33,752 nucleotides of DNA from a bacterium (lineage in GTDB: Bacteria; Bacteroidota; Rhodothermia; Rhodothermales; UBA10348), in the NCBI GenBank assembly GCA_013204185.1, contig JABMOI010000268.1, positions 1 to 33,752 on the forward strand, written 5' to 3'. The notes beneath the pieces are model-generated. The model saw only the letters and a list, made by a program, of their open reading frames with translations. It had not been told where the DNA came from and searched no databases. How positions within the stretch are numbered: position 1 is the stretch's first letter; the number at the start of each line of letters is the position of its first letter. Positions 16,424 to 24,862 of this stretch are shown here, one piece after another. The position numbers were made by a program, and so were the translations under genes.

Positions 16424-16909
16424 ATGCAAGAGCAGAATAACGGATTGGCGCTTTATCCTGGGTCTTTTGATCCTTTCACGTATGGGCACCTAGATATTCT
16501 AGAACGGGCAAGCCGAATTTTCGACACGATTGTAGTGACGGTTGCCAAAAATTCCAGCAAAACGGCGGCTTTCACTCCAGAGCAGCGGTCCGAATTAATT
16601 ATTCAATGCACACCTCATCTTAAAAATATCAGGGTTGAAATATTTGACGGGTTGTTGGTGGATTTCGCAAAAAGTCAGGGAGCAGTTGCCTTGGTTCGAG
16701 GGCTGCGCCAGGTCTCTGATTTTGACTATGAATTTCGAATGGCATTTGCCAATCGCCGCCTAGCGCCTGAAGTTGAAACCGTATTTTTGATGACGAGCGA
16801 AGAACACGCCCTTATTAGCGCATCGATCGTTCGTGAAATACACCGCCACGGCGGAGATATAACTTCATTTGTCCCTCCCATTGTTAAAAAAGCTCTTAAC
16901 GCAAAGTAG
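16424..16909 (+). CDS. coaD: Phosphopantetheine adenylyltransferase
   Basis: 161 residues. CoaD transfers AMP from ATP to 4'-phosphopantetheine, the penultimate step of coenzyme A synthesis. Motifs: YPGSFDPFTYGHLD (11-24) with the TxGH nucleotidyltransferase signature, VALVRGLRQVSDFDYE in the middle and ISASIVREI near the C terminus, the family's ISSTxVRE. The ATG is four bases after the rsmD stop. The order rsmD-coaD is common in many bacteria. Confidence 0.96.
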   Translation: MQEQNNGLALYPGSFDPFTYGHLDILERASRIFDTIVVTVAKNSSKTAAFTPEQRSELIIQCTPHLKNIRVEIFDGLLVDFAKSQGAVALVRGLRQVSDFDYEFRMAFANRRLAPEVETVFLMTSEEHALISASIVREIHRHGGDITSFVPPIVKKALNAK

Positions 16910-16919
16910 GCTTACTCAA

Positions 16920-18146
16920 TTGTCCACCGATTTGAAACCCATCCAATTCAACGAACGAGTCGCGTCAATGCAACCGTCGGCCACGTTGGCCATGACTGCT
17001 GCTGCCAAAACAAGAAAAGCTGCTGGTCACCCAGTGATCAGCCTAAGTGCAGGTGAACCTGATTTTGACACGCCTGATGCCGTATCTGAGGCAGGAATTA
17101 GTGCAATCCGAAAGGGTCAGACCAAATATACCCACAACCTGGGGATGCCTGAGCTAAGGGAAAAGATCAGAGAGAAGCTATTTCGGGAGAATGGACTAGA
17201 CTATGATGCAGACAACATTATTTGTTCAAATGGCGCCAAGCAATCAGTGGCCCTTGCCGTCTCAGTGCTGTGTTGCGATGGCGACGAGGTTGTCATTCCT
17301 GCTCCATACTGGGTGAGCTATCCGGAAATGGTTCGCTTTGCAGGGGGGAAGCCGGTGGTGGTGCCCACTACTGTTGAATCCAATTATTTAATGTCTCCTG
17401 ACCAGTTGGAAGATGCCATTTCAGAACGCACGAAAATTGTGATTCTGTGCACACCTTCAAATCCAACGGGAAGCGTTTACAGCCGGGAGCAATTGGAAGG
17501 CCTAGCCGCAGTCCTGAGGCGCCACCCAGATGTTTTTGTCATCTCTGATGAGATTTACGAACATCTGGTTTATGACGCAGAGCATGTGTCCATTGCTTCT
17601 TTAGAGGGGATGAAAGATCGAACGATAACCGTTAACGGGTTTTCGAAAGCATTCGCCATGACGGGCTGGCGCTTAGGATATTTGGCCGCACGTCTTGAGA
17701 TTGTCAAAGCAGCTTCAAAACTTCAGGGGCAACTGACGTCCGCTCCTTCAACAATCTCCCAGGTTGCAGGAATTGCTGCGTTGGACCTAGACCACAGCGT
17801 AATTCAAGCTATGGTCACAGAGTTTCGAAAACGAAGAGACTTTGTGGTTCGTTCGATGCAAGAAATTCCAGGGGTTCTGTGCCCCGTGCCTGAAGGAGCT
17901 TTTTATGTTTTTCCAGACATCAGTACGTACGTTGGAGGGACAACGGATTCCGGAAGGACATTAAAATGCTCTCAAGATGTTTGCATGTATTTACTTGAGG
18001 AATACGATGTTGCGTTGGTGCCAGGAGAAGCTTTTGGCGAACCAAACGGTATCCGCCTTTCATATGCAGCGTCAGACGACGATCTAAAAGTGGCTTGTGA
18101 ACGTATTCATTCGGCCTTTTCTAAGATAACGCGTGTTTCAAACTAA
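16920..18146 (+). CDS. Class I aspartate aminotransferase
   Basis: About 408 residues from TTG 16920, which has TAGG ten bases upstream; the frame is open further upstream into coaD, but the conserved body RVASMQPSATLAMTA needs only the short leader. It is a PLP enzyme of the Thermus/Bacillus AspC type (subgroup Ib), interconverting aspartate and oxaloacetate with glutamate and 2-oxoglutarate. Seen: SAGEPDFDTP, YWVSYPEMV, TPSNPTG (PLP-contacting Asn), SDEIYEHL and NGFSKAFAMTGWRLGY with Lys243 as the Schiff-base lysine. RLSYA near the end contains the carboxylate-binding arginine. It could act on other dicarboxylic or aromatic substrates (prephenate aminotransferase is in this subgroup). Confidence 0.92.
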   Translation: MSTDLKPIQFNERVASMQPSATLAMTAAAKTRKAAGHPVISLSAGEPDFDTPDAVSEAGISAIRKGQTKYTHNLGMPELREKIREKLFRENGLDYDADNIICSNGAKQSVALAVSVLCCDGDEVVIPAPYWVSYPEMVRFAGGKPVVVPTTVESNYLMSPDQLEDAISERTKIVILCTPSNPTGSVYSREQLEGLAAVLRRHPDVFVISDEIYEHLVYDAEHVSIASLEGMKDRTITVNGFSKAFAMTGWRLGYLAARLEIVKAASKLQGQLTSAPSTISQVAGIAALDLDHSVIQAMVTEFRKRRDFVVRSMQEIPGVLCPVPEGAFYVFPDISTYVGGTTDSGRTLKCSQDVCMYLLEEYDVALVPGEAFGEPNGIRLSYAASDDDLKVACERIHSAFSKITRVSN

Positions 18147-18214
18147 CCACCCGCGGAGCAGCCAACGTCTAATACCACATCCCTTTGGCCCATTCTTGCT
18201 GACGTAAATTGACC

Positions 18215-19402
18215 ATGAATCTACCTCATTCGGTCAAAGACCGCTATTGGCTCCATATTACTCTGTTTTTGCTGACGCTGGGCACAACGACCTGGTCTGG
18301 CGCAGAAATGGCCGGCCGTTTTCTTCTTTATGAGGCTGCATCTCCATGGTTTAGCATGGGCTCTATTGTGGTATCAGCGCCTTTTATTATAGATGGACTC
18401 CTATTTTCTTGTTCATTACTTCTATTTCTGACGGTGCACGAATTTGGGCACTATTTTGCGGCTCGGCGCCACCGCGTCTCAACCTCTTTGCCCTTCTTCA
18501 TTCCTTTCCCTTTTAATGGAATTGGGACATTTGGGGCTGTCATTCGAATCCGGCAACAGATTCCTTCCATGCGGAAGCTATTCGATATTGGCGTCGCAGG
18601 ACCTTTGGCAGGCTTCGTGATTGCGCTTCTCGTCCTGCTGGTTGGCTTTTGGACGCTTCCTGGCCCGGATTATATCGAAGGCATGCCAGGACACGATAAC
18701 TTAAAAGAATACATTGTCGATAACGGGAGCTTTCCACCTGAAATCATTCCAGAGAGCACCGAGGAAGGGAATATCACCCTGTTTATTGGGGTTACTCCCT
18801 TGTATTGGATCCTCTCGCAGTTTTTTTCAGACGTCCCGCCCATGTGGGAAATGTATCATTACCCCATCTTGTTTGCCGGTTGGTTAGGGCTCTTTTTTAC
18901 GGCTCTCAACCTGCTTCCGGTGGGTCAGTTAGACGGCGGCCACATCTTGTACGCGCTAATTGGTCCTAAATGGCATAGTATTGTCGCAAGGGGCTTTGTG
19001 ATGATCTTACTTTTCTCGGGAGGACTGGGGTTCATAAGCGAAATGAAGCCCGTGTTCTATGCCTGGGACCCGTTATTGGGAGACTTATCGTGGCTAATCC
19101 TTGCCTCCATGCTATACTTCTACTTGCATAAAATATTTGAAGGCAAGCTAGAGTGGATGGTGCCTTCTTTACTGCTTCTGGTTGCGGGAATTGCTGCATC
19201 TTCCACTTCATCCTGGATGATAAAGCACATTGGGTACAGCGGATGGCTGGTTTGGAGTTTGCTTATCATCTTATTGATTAAAGTGGATCATCCGCCGGTG
19301 GCATACATGGAGCAGCTCACCCCAAAACGCCGAATACTAGCGTTTGTTAGTCTCCTTATTTTTGCCCTGTGCTTTAGTATAAAACCACTCTATATTGGGT
19401 GA
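18215..19402 (+). CDS. Site-2 protease family (M50) membrane metalloprotease
   Basis: 395 residues from ATG 18215; a TTG two codons earlier is possible. It has about eight hydrophobic segments. Zinc site: HEFGH (75-79) inside a membrane segment, and NLLPVGQLDGGH (232-243) supplying the Asp ligand in LDG. FDIGVAGPLAGFVIAL (123-138) is the family's conserved central segment. No PDZ domain is visible, so it resembles the EGY-type M50 branch rather than RseP. Such enzymes cut transmembrane helices, often releasing regulators. Substrate unknown. A 130-base gap separates it from the following lipoprotein cassette, which might still be in the same transcript. Confidence 0.9.
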   Translation: MNLPHSVKDRYWLHITLFLLTLGTTTWSGAEMAGRFLLYEAASPWFSMGSIVVSAPFIIDGLLFSCSLLLFLTVHEFGHYFAARRHRVSTSLPFFIPFPFNGIGTFGAVIRIRQQIPSMRKLFDIGVAGPLAGFVIALLVLLVGFWTLPGPDYIEGMPGHDNLKEYIVDNGSFPPEIIPESTEEGNITLFIGVTPLYWILSQFFSDVPPMWEMYHYPILFAGWLGLFFTALNLLPVGQLDGGHILYALIGPKWHSIVARGFVMILLFSGGLGFISEMKPVFYAWDPLLGDLSWLILASMLYFYLHKIFEGKLEWMVPSLLLLVAGIAASSTSSWMIKHIGYSGWLVWSLLIILLIKVDHPPVAYMEQLTPKRRILAFVSLLIFALCFSIKPLYIG

Positions 19403-19532
19403 ATGATTGGCCTTCCGGGTAACAAACCTAGAAGCTCTATTTTTATCCCGTTCACGAAACGTAACCCTATCGATCTCGTTCGCTACCGCTACCCTCTATT
19501 TAAAAGCGATCCTATTGATCAAGCGAACACGT

Positions 19533-20360
19533 ATGAGACTCAGGGTTTACCCGGTTCGGTATTTTTTCCCACTCTTGTTGATCATCTCTCTGATTTTCTG
19601 GGGCTGCGATACGCTTCCTGGAACAGAAGGTGGGGGCAATTCGGCGCCGGAAGTTAGCCCGGGTTCTGTATTTGTTAACCCCGAAGTTGTCGATACAGAT
19701 CGTTTGGCCTTCACGGACGGTAAGGCTTCCACTGAAATAACGGTTCAAGTCAATCTGTTTGACGAAGATGGGGACGTGCGTAATGTGTTTGTTGTCGTTC
19801 AGTCTCCGGTTGTTGGAGCAGCACCTGCCGGAGAGTTTAAGCAGCAAGTCAATGGCGGCGGTCTGCGCACGTTTACGGTCCCAATATCTATAAGCGAAGG
19901 CGCAACAGGGGCCTATCAGGTCGTTGTGTTCGCGTCTGATCGTACTGAGCGCATGAGCAATCGGATTTTTGGAATGCTAACCGTGACAGCGGGTAGCGAA
20001 CCGCCGGTTATTGACTCGATTGACATCCCATCTGTGATTACTCGACCTGCTGAAGGGCAGCCATCCATTGTTCTGCCCATTGTGGCTCACGTTTCAGACC
20101 CGGATGGGCTGGATAACGTCTTGTTTGTCGAGGTAGTTGTAAACTCTGTCACAACCTTAATTATGTGCGACGATGGAGACCTTGGCGTGTGTAATGCTGG
20201 TAGCAGTAGCGGGGACGACCAAGCAGGCGATGGTAAATTTACCCTCACCATTCAGCTGGCGTCCACGAATGCTGCTGGACAATATCTATTTGAATTTACA
20301 GCCGTAGATCGATCAGGTCTTCGGAGTGCTCAAGTTGCACGCATCCTTACGGTCAACTAA
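19533..20360 (+). CDS. Secreted lipoprotein with two beta-sandwich-like domains
   Basis: 275 residues from ATG 19533. The open frame reaches back to 19407, but the ATG puts the signal MRLRVYPVRYFFPLLL first and Cys25 (in FWGC) as a probable lipidation site; the lipobox is non-standard at -3 and -2. Two repeated domains follow, each starting with strands like ITVQVNLFDEDGDVRNVFVVV and IVLPIVAHVSDPDGLDNVLFVEV, in the manner of Ig-like or cadherin-like folds. The DDGDLG...GDDQAGDGKFT stretch is an acidic loop typical of secreted Bacteroidota proteins and may bind calcium. Its stop overlaps the next start as TAATG, so the pair is translationally coupled. Function unknown; likely a surface or periplasmic partner of the next protein. 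Confidence 0.8.
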   Translation: MRLRVYPVRYFFPLLLIISLIFWGCDTLPGTEGGGNSAPEVSPGSVFVNPEVVDTDRLAFTDGKASTEITVQVNLFDEDGDVRNVFVVVQSPVVGAAPAGEFKQQVNGGGLRTFTVPISISEGATGAYQVVVFASDRTERMSNRIFGMLTVTAGSEPPVIDSIDIPSVITRPAEGQPSIVLPIVAHVSDPDGLDNVLFVEVVVNSVTTLIMCDDGDLGVCNAGSSSGDDQAGDGKFTLTIQLASTNAAGQYLFEFTAVDRSGLRSAQVARILTVN

Positions 20361-21922
20361 TGCATTTTAGACGTTTTAGTAAGCTACTCTTACTGGCCTT
20401 TCTTTGCGGCGCACCACTTTCTTCGGTAGCGCAGCGAGCATTCATTCAGAGCCCTTTCCAAGGTTTTACGGAAAGCCCGTACGGCATCCTGAATAACAGC
20501 GTTGCCAATTTACACACCGATGGTGGTAGGGTCTGGGTTGGTCCTTTCTTAAACACCTCCTCTGACCTTGGTGCCACGTGGTACTTACCGGATTCTGACT
20601 CTTTGTTTGGGACGGTCAATCGCTTGTTTTCTCTTGATATAGACGGAAATGTGATTGTTGCCGGAATCGGCAGATCTGATCAAACTGGAGGACAAAGTAT
20701 CCAAACCGCTTCTGGTTTTTTAGTCTCTGAAGATGGTGGGTCTTCCTTTAGTTATAGATTCCCGCAACTTGATGGGCCAGAAGACGATACCGAAGTTTAT
20801 GGCGTGTCCGTATTGCCAGCTCTTCCGGTGATTGTACCACAGCAAAGCCCTCCGTTTGATGTCGATTACGATCCCGTCACGCAGCAAATGTGGGTTGCCG
20901 GGTGGGCTAGCGGTATCCGCAGGAGTGCAGACATGGGACGCACGTGGATGCGCGTGGTTTTACCTCCAGATAATCTCGATGTAATCAGCCCTGAAAATCC
21001 TTACACATTTTCAGTGGAGCCCCAGCGTGGAGGAACCGGATCATTGAATCATATGGGTTTTTCTGTGCTCGTTGATGGTAGTGGGACCATTTGGGCCGGA
21101 ACGGCTGGTGGGCTGAACCGCTCTACAAACGGCGGGACTGCATGGCGCAAGTTTAGGACGGATGTTAGTGGGAAGTCGTTAACCGGCAATTGGATCATAT
21201 CCCTAGAAGAACAACCACTCACTTCGCCCCCAACCATTTGGGCAGCGAGTTGGAATACTGGTGAGTCTGGCGGAGCAGCTGGACAATATGGAGTAACCGT
21301 AGTACGCAATGGAGGTGAGGATTTCTCACAGACCTTGCTTGGCGAAAAGGTGTACGATTTCGCCTTCGATTCCGGTACGGTATACGTAGCAGGGGATAAT
21401 GGCCTATTTATCTCAAATGATGAGGGGCGAACGTGGAATTCAGTTTCGCAGTTCAGAGATGCCACATCAGGAAGAATTGTAAGACCGCAATCAAGCGTAT
21501 TTTCAGTCGAAGTGGACGATAGGGCCCTATGGGTGGGCACGTCTGATGGGCTTTTAAGGTCACTGGATGGAGGATCTACGTGGACTATTTTCCATGTTGA
21601 CGTACCTCTTCATCCCGCAGAAGCGAGTGCTTCCGTTCCGGATGTCAATTCTTTTGCCTATCCCAATCCGTTTTCTCGGGGCGATGATTCCTTTGTCCGG
21701 ATAAAATTTGATGCCGCCGGGGACGGGACGGCAACCATTCGGATATTCGATTTCGGAATGAACCTCGTCCGGTCCATTACAACCTCGGTGTCTGCCGGGA
21801 CCAATGAATCGATGTGGGATGGTTTGAACTCAGGAGGGGCCACCGTTCCAAACGGGCCGTATTTTTATGATGTCGAAGTAGGGAATAAACGGCATCGTGG
21901 CAAAATTTTGGTGATCGAATGA
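20360..21922 (+). CDS. T9SS-exported Asp-box propeller protein
   Basis: 520 residues. The signal peptide ends around SSVA-QRAF (25). Six Asp-box (BNR) repeats of form SxDxGxxW are visible at about 67-74, 123-130, 189-196, 255-262, 352-359 and 401-408, with a degenerate one near 316; strands like IWAGTAGGLNRS and LWVGTSDGLLRS precede them. This implies a six- or seven-bladed beta propeller. Residues 432-520 (FAYPNPFSRGDD, IRIFDFGMNLVR, NGPYFYDVEVG, ending GKILVIE) form a FlgD-Ig-like/T9SS C-terminal sorting domain. The protein should be exported by T9SS to the surface. It begins by TAATG overlap with the lipoprotein and ends by ATGA overlap with the PorV-family gene. Ligand unknown. Confidence 0.88.
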   Translation: MHFRRFSKLLLLAFLCGAPLSSVAQRAFIQSPFQGFTESPYGILNNSVANLHTDGGRVWVGPFLNTSSDLGATWYLPDSDSLFGTVNRLFSLDIDGNVIVAGIGRSDQTGGQSIQTASGFLVSEDGGSSFSYRFPQLDGPEDDTEVYGVSVLPALPVIVPQQSPPFDVDYDPVTQQMWVAGWASGIRRSADMGRTWMRVVLPPDNLDVISPENPYTFSVEPQRGGTGSLNHMGFSVLVDGSGTIWAGTAGGLNRSTNGGTAWRKFRTDVSGKSLTGNWIISLEEQPLTSPPTIWAASWNTGESGGAAGQYGVTVVRNGGEDFSQTLLGEKVYDFAFDSGTVYVAGDNGLFISNDEGRTWNSVSQFRDATSGRIVRPQSSVFSVEVDDRALWVGTSDGLLRSLDGGSTWTIFHVDVPLHPAEASASVPDVNSFAYPNPFSRGDDSFVRIKFDAAGDGTATIRIFDFGMNLVRSITTSVSAGTNESMWDGLNSGGATVPNGPYFYDVEVGNKRHRGKILVIE

Positions 21923-22959
21923 TGGTCTTTCGAAAGTGGGCAGCCCTCTTCGCGATGTGTTTCTTCGTTCACGTGTGCTTTCATGCGCAGGTGTCTATGG
22001 CCCAATACGCTGGTTCTTTTTCAAGGATTGGGTTTGGAGCACGGGGTATATCACTTGGGAATGGCTTGGCTGGGGACACGAGAAGTGGCACGAGTCCGTA
22101 CTACAATCCAGCATTCGCTCCGCTTGTAGCGGGACAGAACATTGAAGCCTCTGTTGCTTCGCTTAGCTTCGATAGGTCCCTTCAGTTTTTGCAATTGAGT
22201 GCGCCTCTTCAAACAAAAGCTGGATTTGCCCTTGGACTTATTCACGCCTCCGTTTCGGACATCGACGGACGGGACAACAGCGGTTTTCATACTAAGAACC
22301 TGTCCGTCGACGAGTACGCTGGGTTTTTAGCTTTTGGACTCAAGTTTTCAAATCGGATAAGCGCCGGTGTGGGCCTCCAGATGTTTAGAACCGATCTGTT
22401 TGATGGGTTGACCCCAGCAAATAGCATTGGCCTGGATTTTGGTTTCGCTGCTCAGGTGGCCGACAACTGGAGCCTAGGACTCGTCGCCGACGACCTATTA
22501 GCCCGCTATTCTTGGGATTCTTCAGATTTAGGGGGAAGCGGAAGAACGATTACCGATTCGTTTCCACGGCGCATCCGATTGGGGGTAAGTACCTATCAAC
22601 TAAAGGGCACACTTTCTTTCCATGGAGAAGTTGAATCGCGGTTTAGTTCCGTTCGAACTGAAACAAGAACAACCCGGATCTTTGGAGATTCTCCTGCTGA
22701 AACGAGCGAGGAAAAGACGCTTGTAGACCAAGAATTCAGGCTTAGAGCAGGAACGGAGTATATTCCTCTTCAAGGTTTTGCCGTTCGGGTTGGCTTAGAG
22801 CAGCTAGGTAGCGAGGCACTGGATTCTGTTCGGCCGTCTTTTGGGTTCAAGGGTGAGCAAAAGATGGGGGAATTGACGATTCGAGCCGAATACGGCCTTG
22901 CATTAGAGGCTGAATCAGGCGGAAAGATGCATCTTTTTAGTATAACACTCTTCTTATGA
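21919..22959 (+). CDS. PorV/PorQ-family outer-membrane barrel protein
   Basis: 346 residues. Signal peptide MMVFRKWAALFAMCFFVHVCF ends near SMA-QYAG. The mature start SFSRIGFGARGISLGNGLAGD...GTSPYYNPA is the family hallmark (a FadL-like barrel with the LG.GAR.L.LG.A and YYNPA/WNPA motifs). The rest alternates amphipathic strands and loops and ends in FSITLFL, an aromatic/aliphatic barrel C terminus. PorV and relatives collect T9SS cargo after translocation. Its start overlaps the propeller gene stop as ATGA, and its own stop overlaps the next gene the same way, suggesting a dedicated partner of this cargo. That role is inference. Confidence 0.85.
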   Translation: MMVFRKWAALFAMCFFVHVCFHAQVSMAQYAGSFSRIGFGARGISLGNGLAGDTRSGTSPYYNPAFAPLVAGQNIEASVASLSFDRSLQFLQLSAPLQTKAGFALGLIHASVSDIDGRDNSGFHTKNLSVDEYAGFLAFGLKFSNRISAGVGLQMFRTDLFDGLTPANSIGLDFGFAAQVADNWSLGLVADDLLARYSWDSSDLGGSGRTITDSFPRRIRLGVSTYQLKGTLSFHGEVESRFSSVRTETRTTRIFGDSPAETSEEKTLVDQEFRLRAGTEYIPLQGFAVRVGLEQLGSEALDSVRPSFGFKGEQKMGELTIRAEYGLALEAESGGKMHLFSITLFL

Positions 22960-23927
22960 CCACGACCGCATTAGTCCCAAGACGGCCTTTTTCTATTCAG
23001 CATATTCTTCGCCTAACGGCTTATGCATGCATTGTTATAGTTATAGGGGCACCCCTTTCGTCAAGTGCTCAAGATTCTGGCTTGTCGTTTCTACGATTAG
23101 GGCCAGACGCAAGGGCCCTGGCCCTAGGCGATGCGGGGGTTGCTTCAGCTTCTGGCGCTCGTGCCACGTATTGGAATCCTGCAGGCTTAGCTAGTTCTAT
23201 GTCGAAGCAAGTCTCTTTTTCGCACCACATCTGGATAGCGGATGTTCGAACCTTGGCGCTTCAAAGCTCGTTTCCACTTGGCGAGAAAACCGGAGTTGGA
23301 TTTTTTGTTGTGGCTACCGGAGCTGGGGATCTTGAAGCTCGAACGAATCCGGGCGCCTCAGAAGGCTTTTTTAATGCTCAATTTGTGAGCACGGGCGTTT
23401 CTGTTGGGCGCTCATTTGGCTTTGTCCGCGCGGGTGCGACTGTGAAATACCTTTCGGAGCGCATTTTTACCAGCTCTGCCAACGGATATGCCTTCGATTT
23501 TGGACTCCAATCTTCATTCATGGATGAGAGCTTTGTGGCAGGAGTCACGTATTCCAATCTTGGAAAAATGGACGCCCTGAATGTTGTTGCAACCAAGCTG
23601 CCAAAAATTGCTCGAGCGGGCGTGGAGTTTTACCCATTTCGCATTTTGACAGAGACGGACGGCGAGCAACTGCTTAGCACTGCTTTATCCATAGAATGGT
23701 CTAGAAATTATGTCACAGAGGAAGCCCAGTTCCATATTGGCCTTTCCGGCGAAGTGCTCGAAACGGTTACAGCCAGAGTTGGGTACCTTTCGAATGACGC
23801 ACTTAGGTCAATTTCCGCTGGTTTGGGACTAGATATAGCCAATCTTTTAGTCGACTATGCCATCATTCCGTTTGAAGACGGCTTTGGTGGGCCCGCTCAT
23901 ATTATGACGGTAGGCTATACTTGGTAG
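22956..23927 (+). CDS. PorV/PorQ-family outer-membrane barrel protein (second copy)
   Basis: 323 residues. Hydrophobic signal (about 18-38) ends near SSA-QDSG. The mature start GLSFLRLGPDARALALGDAGVASASGARATYWNPAGLA is the clearest PorV/PorQ signature in the window. Barrel-like strands follow throughout and the protein ends HIMTVGYTW. It is the last gene of the coupled cassette, with an ATGA overlap to the preceding relative. The two copies share plan but have diverged strongly. The 15-bp tandem repeat begins 28 bases after its stop and may help end transcription. Confidence 0.88.
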   Translation: MTTTALVPRRPFSIQHILRLTAYACIVIVIGAPLSSSAQDSGLSFLRLGPDARALALGDAGVASASGARATYWNPAGLASSMSKQVSFSHHIWIADVRTLALQSSFPLGEKTGVGFFVVATGAGDLEARTNPGASEGFFNAQFVSTGVSVGRSFGFVRAGATVKYLSERIFTSSANGYAFDFGLQSSFMDESFVAGVTYSNLGKMDALNVVATKLPKIARAGVEFYPFRILTETDGEQLLSTALSIEWSRNYVTEEAQFHIGLSGEVLETVTARVGYLSNDALRSISAGLGLDIANLLVDYAIIPFEDGFGGPAHIMTVGYTW

Positions 23928-23955
23928 CTCACGGCCGTCCTTAATTCGACGTGTC

Positions 23956-24059
23956 TTTCCGCGCGCCTAGTTCCGCGTGTCTAGATTCCGCGCGCCTAGT
24001 TTCCGCGCGCCTAGTTTCCGCGCGCCTAGTTTCCGCGCGCCTAGTTTCCGCGCGCCTAG
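23956..24059. repeat. Tandem 15-bp repeat, about seven units
   Basis: Consensus TTTCCGCGCGCCTAG. Units: 23956-23970 (perfect), 23971-23984 (14 bp, degenerate, GTGTCTAG variant), 23985-23999 (one change), then four perfect units 24000-24059. A more decayed copy may sit at 23943-23955. Each unit contains two self-complementary blocks, GCGCGC and CTAG, so neighbouring units can pair with each other. It lies between two converging genes; the TAG of the CPBP gene on the minus strand falls in the last unit. No spacers, so it is not a CRISPR array. Confidence 0.95.
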
Positions 24060-24844
24060 TTCCACAGTGCTTGAAAGGCCTTCTGGAGCGCCTCGAAACC
24101 TATACCGGTAGAGCCTGATCGGGCTCTGAGCGAGCACCAAAAGTCCAGAATTAGCATTTGGGCTGCATGAATTGGGACGGCAATCCAAAAGCTTCGCGAG
24201 CGCCAAACAAGTGCTCCAAGCGCAACGCCGCCTATTATCGACAGGAAAGCCTCGGCAAAGGGCTTATTGAAATGCATGATAGCGAAGGGCATAGCTTGAA
24301 TTACGATGGCCATTGGGCCAAACGATCGTGCGGTTCCAAAGAGCACAAATCCGCGCCATAAATATTCCCAGCCTATCCAGTAGAGCAGGAAGAAGGCCTC
24401 GTACACCAGAAAGATATTCCAGTTAATGGCCGCTTCGGAATAGTGTGGATATTTGACTTGAAAAGCGGAAGAATCGGACAAAAACCAGGTTCCTACAATA
24501 ACCAAGGGTAAGTACAGTCCCGTGATTTTCAGTGCGAATGAATAGTCGCCGAGGCCGAGGCCCATTTCGCTCCAGGAAAACTTAAAGCCCCACTTGAGCA
24601 GGATTACAGGTACGCAAAACCCAAGCACACCCTGCATTCCAAACCACCAAATCCAAGAAGCAAGGCCGCTGCGATCTAATTCTAGGAGGGGAGCGATGTC
24701 GGACCTGAAAAAACTCCGATCACCTAATTTCATCTGTAGAATAACGATGAAAGCCGCGATCAATAGAATTGAAGCAGCCTGTACGTCGAGGGCTTTCAAA
24801 CCTCGGCTTAATCTGTTCCATTCGTCTTGAATAGACAATCGCAT
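24056..24844 (-). CDS. CPBP-family intramembrane protease-like protein
   Basis: 262 residues with about seven hydrophobic helices. The CPBP (Abi/Rce1-like) core lies at 145-235: WEYLWRGFVLF (159-169) corresponds to the EExxxR motif, FAIMH (187-191) to FxxxH, and HAAQM (226-230) to the third histidine motif. The first glutamate of EExxxR is Trp159 here; aromatic residues at that place are known in a CPBP subgroup, but activity is uncertain. Family roles include CAAX-type proteolysis and bacteriocin self-immunity; none can be assigned. It starts 18 bases after lipA and is probably co-transcribed. Its stop codon lies inside the tandem repeat, so the repeat may have replaced the original end of the gene. 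Confidence 0.82.
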   Translation of the reverse strand: MRLSIQDEWNRLSRGLKALDVQAASILLIAAFIVILQMKLGDRSFFRSDIAPLLELDRSGLASWIWWFGMQGVLGFCVPVILLKWGFKFSWSEMGLGLGDYSFALKITGLYLPLVIVGTWFLSDSSAFQVKYPHYSEAAINWNIFLVYEAFFLLYWIGWEYLWRGFVLFGTARSFGPMAIVIQAMPFAIMHFNKPFAEAFLSIIGGVALGALVWRSRSFWIAVPIHAAQMLILDFWCSLRARSGSTGIGFEALQKAFQALWN

Positions 24845-24862
24845 AAACCGGACTAATTATGT

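Noticed and set aside
19403-19657. 84-codon ORF directly after the site-2 protease stop
   Set aside because: Out of frame with, and overlapping, the lipoprotein signal sequence; composition is not protein-like and there is no motif.
23100-23128. GGGCC/GGCCC hairpins at the start of the second PorV/PorQ gene
   Set aside because: Short stems that follow from codons for the conserved LGPDARALALGD segment.
23956-24059. CRISPR array
   Set aside because: Units are contiguous with no spacers, too short, and no cas gene is nearby.
23967-24206. Minus-strand ORF with repeated LGARK pentapeptides
   Set aside because: It is a by-product of the 15-bp repeat (a multiple of three) in a frame different from the CPBP gene, which it overlaps.
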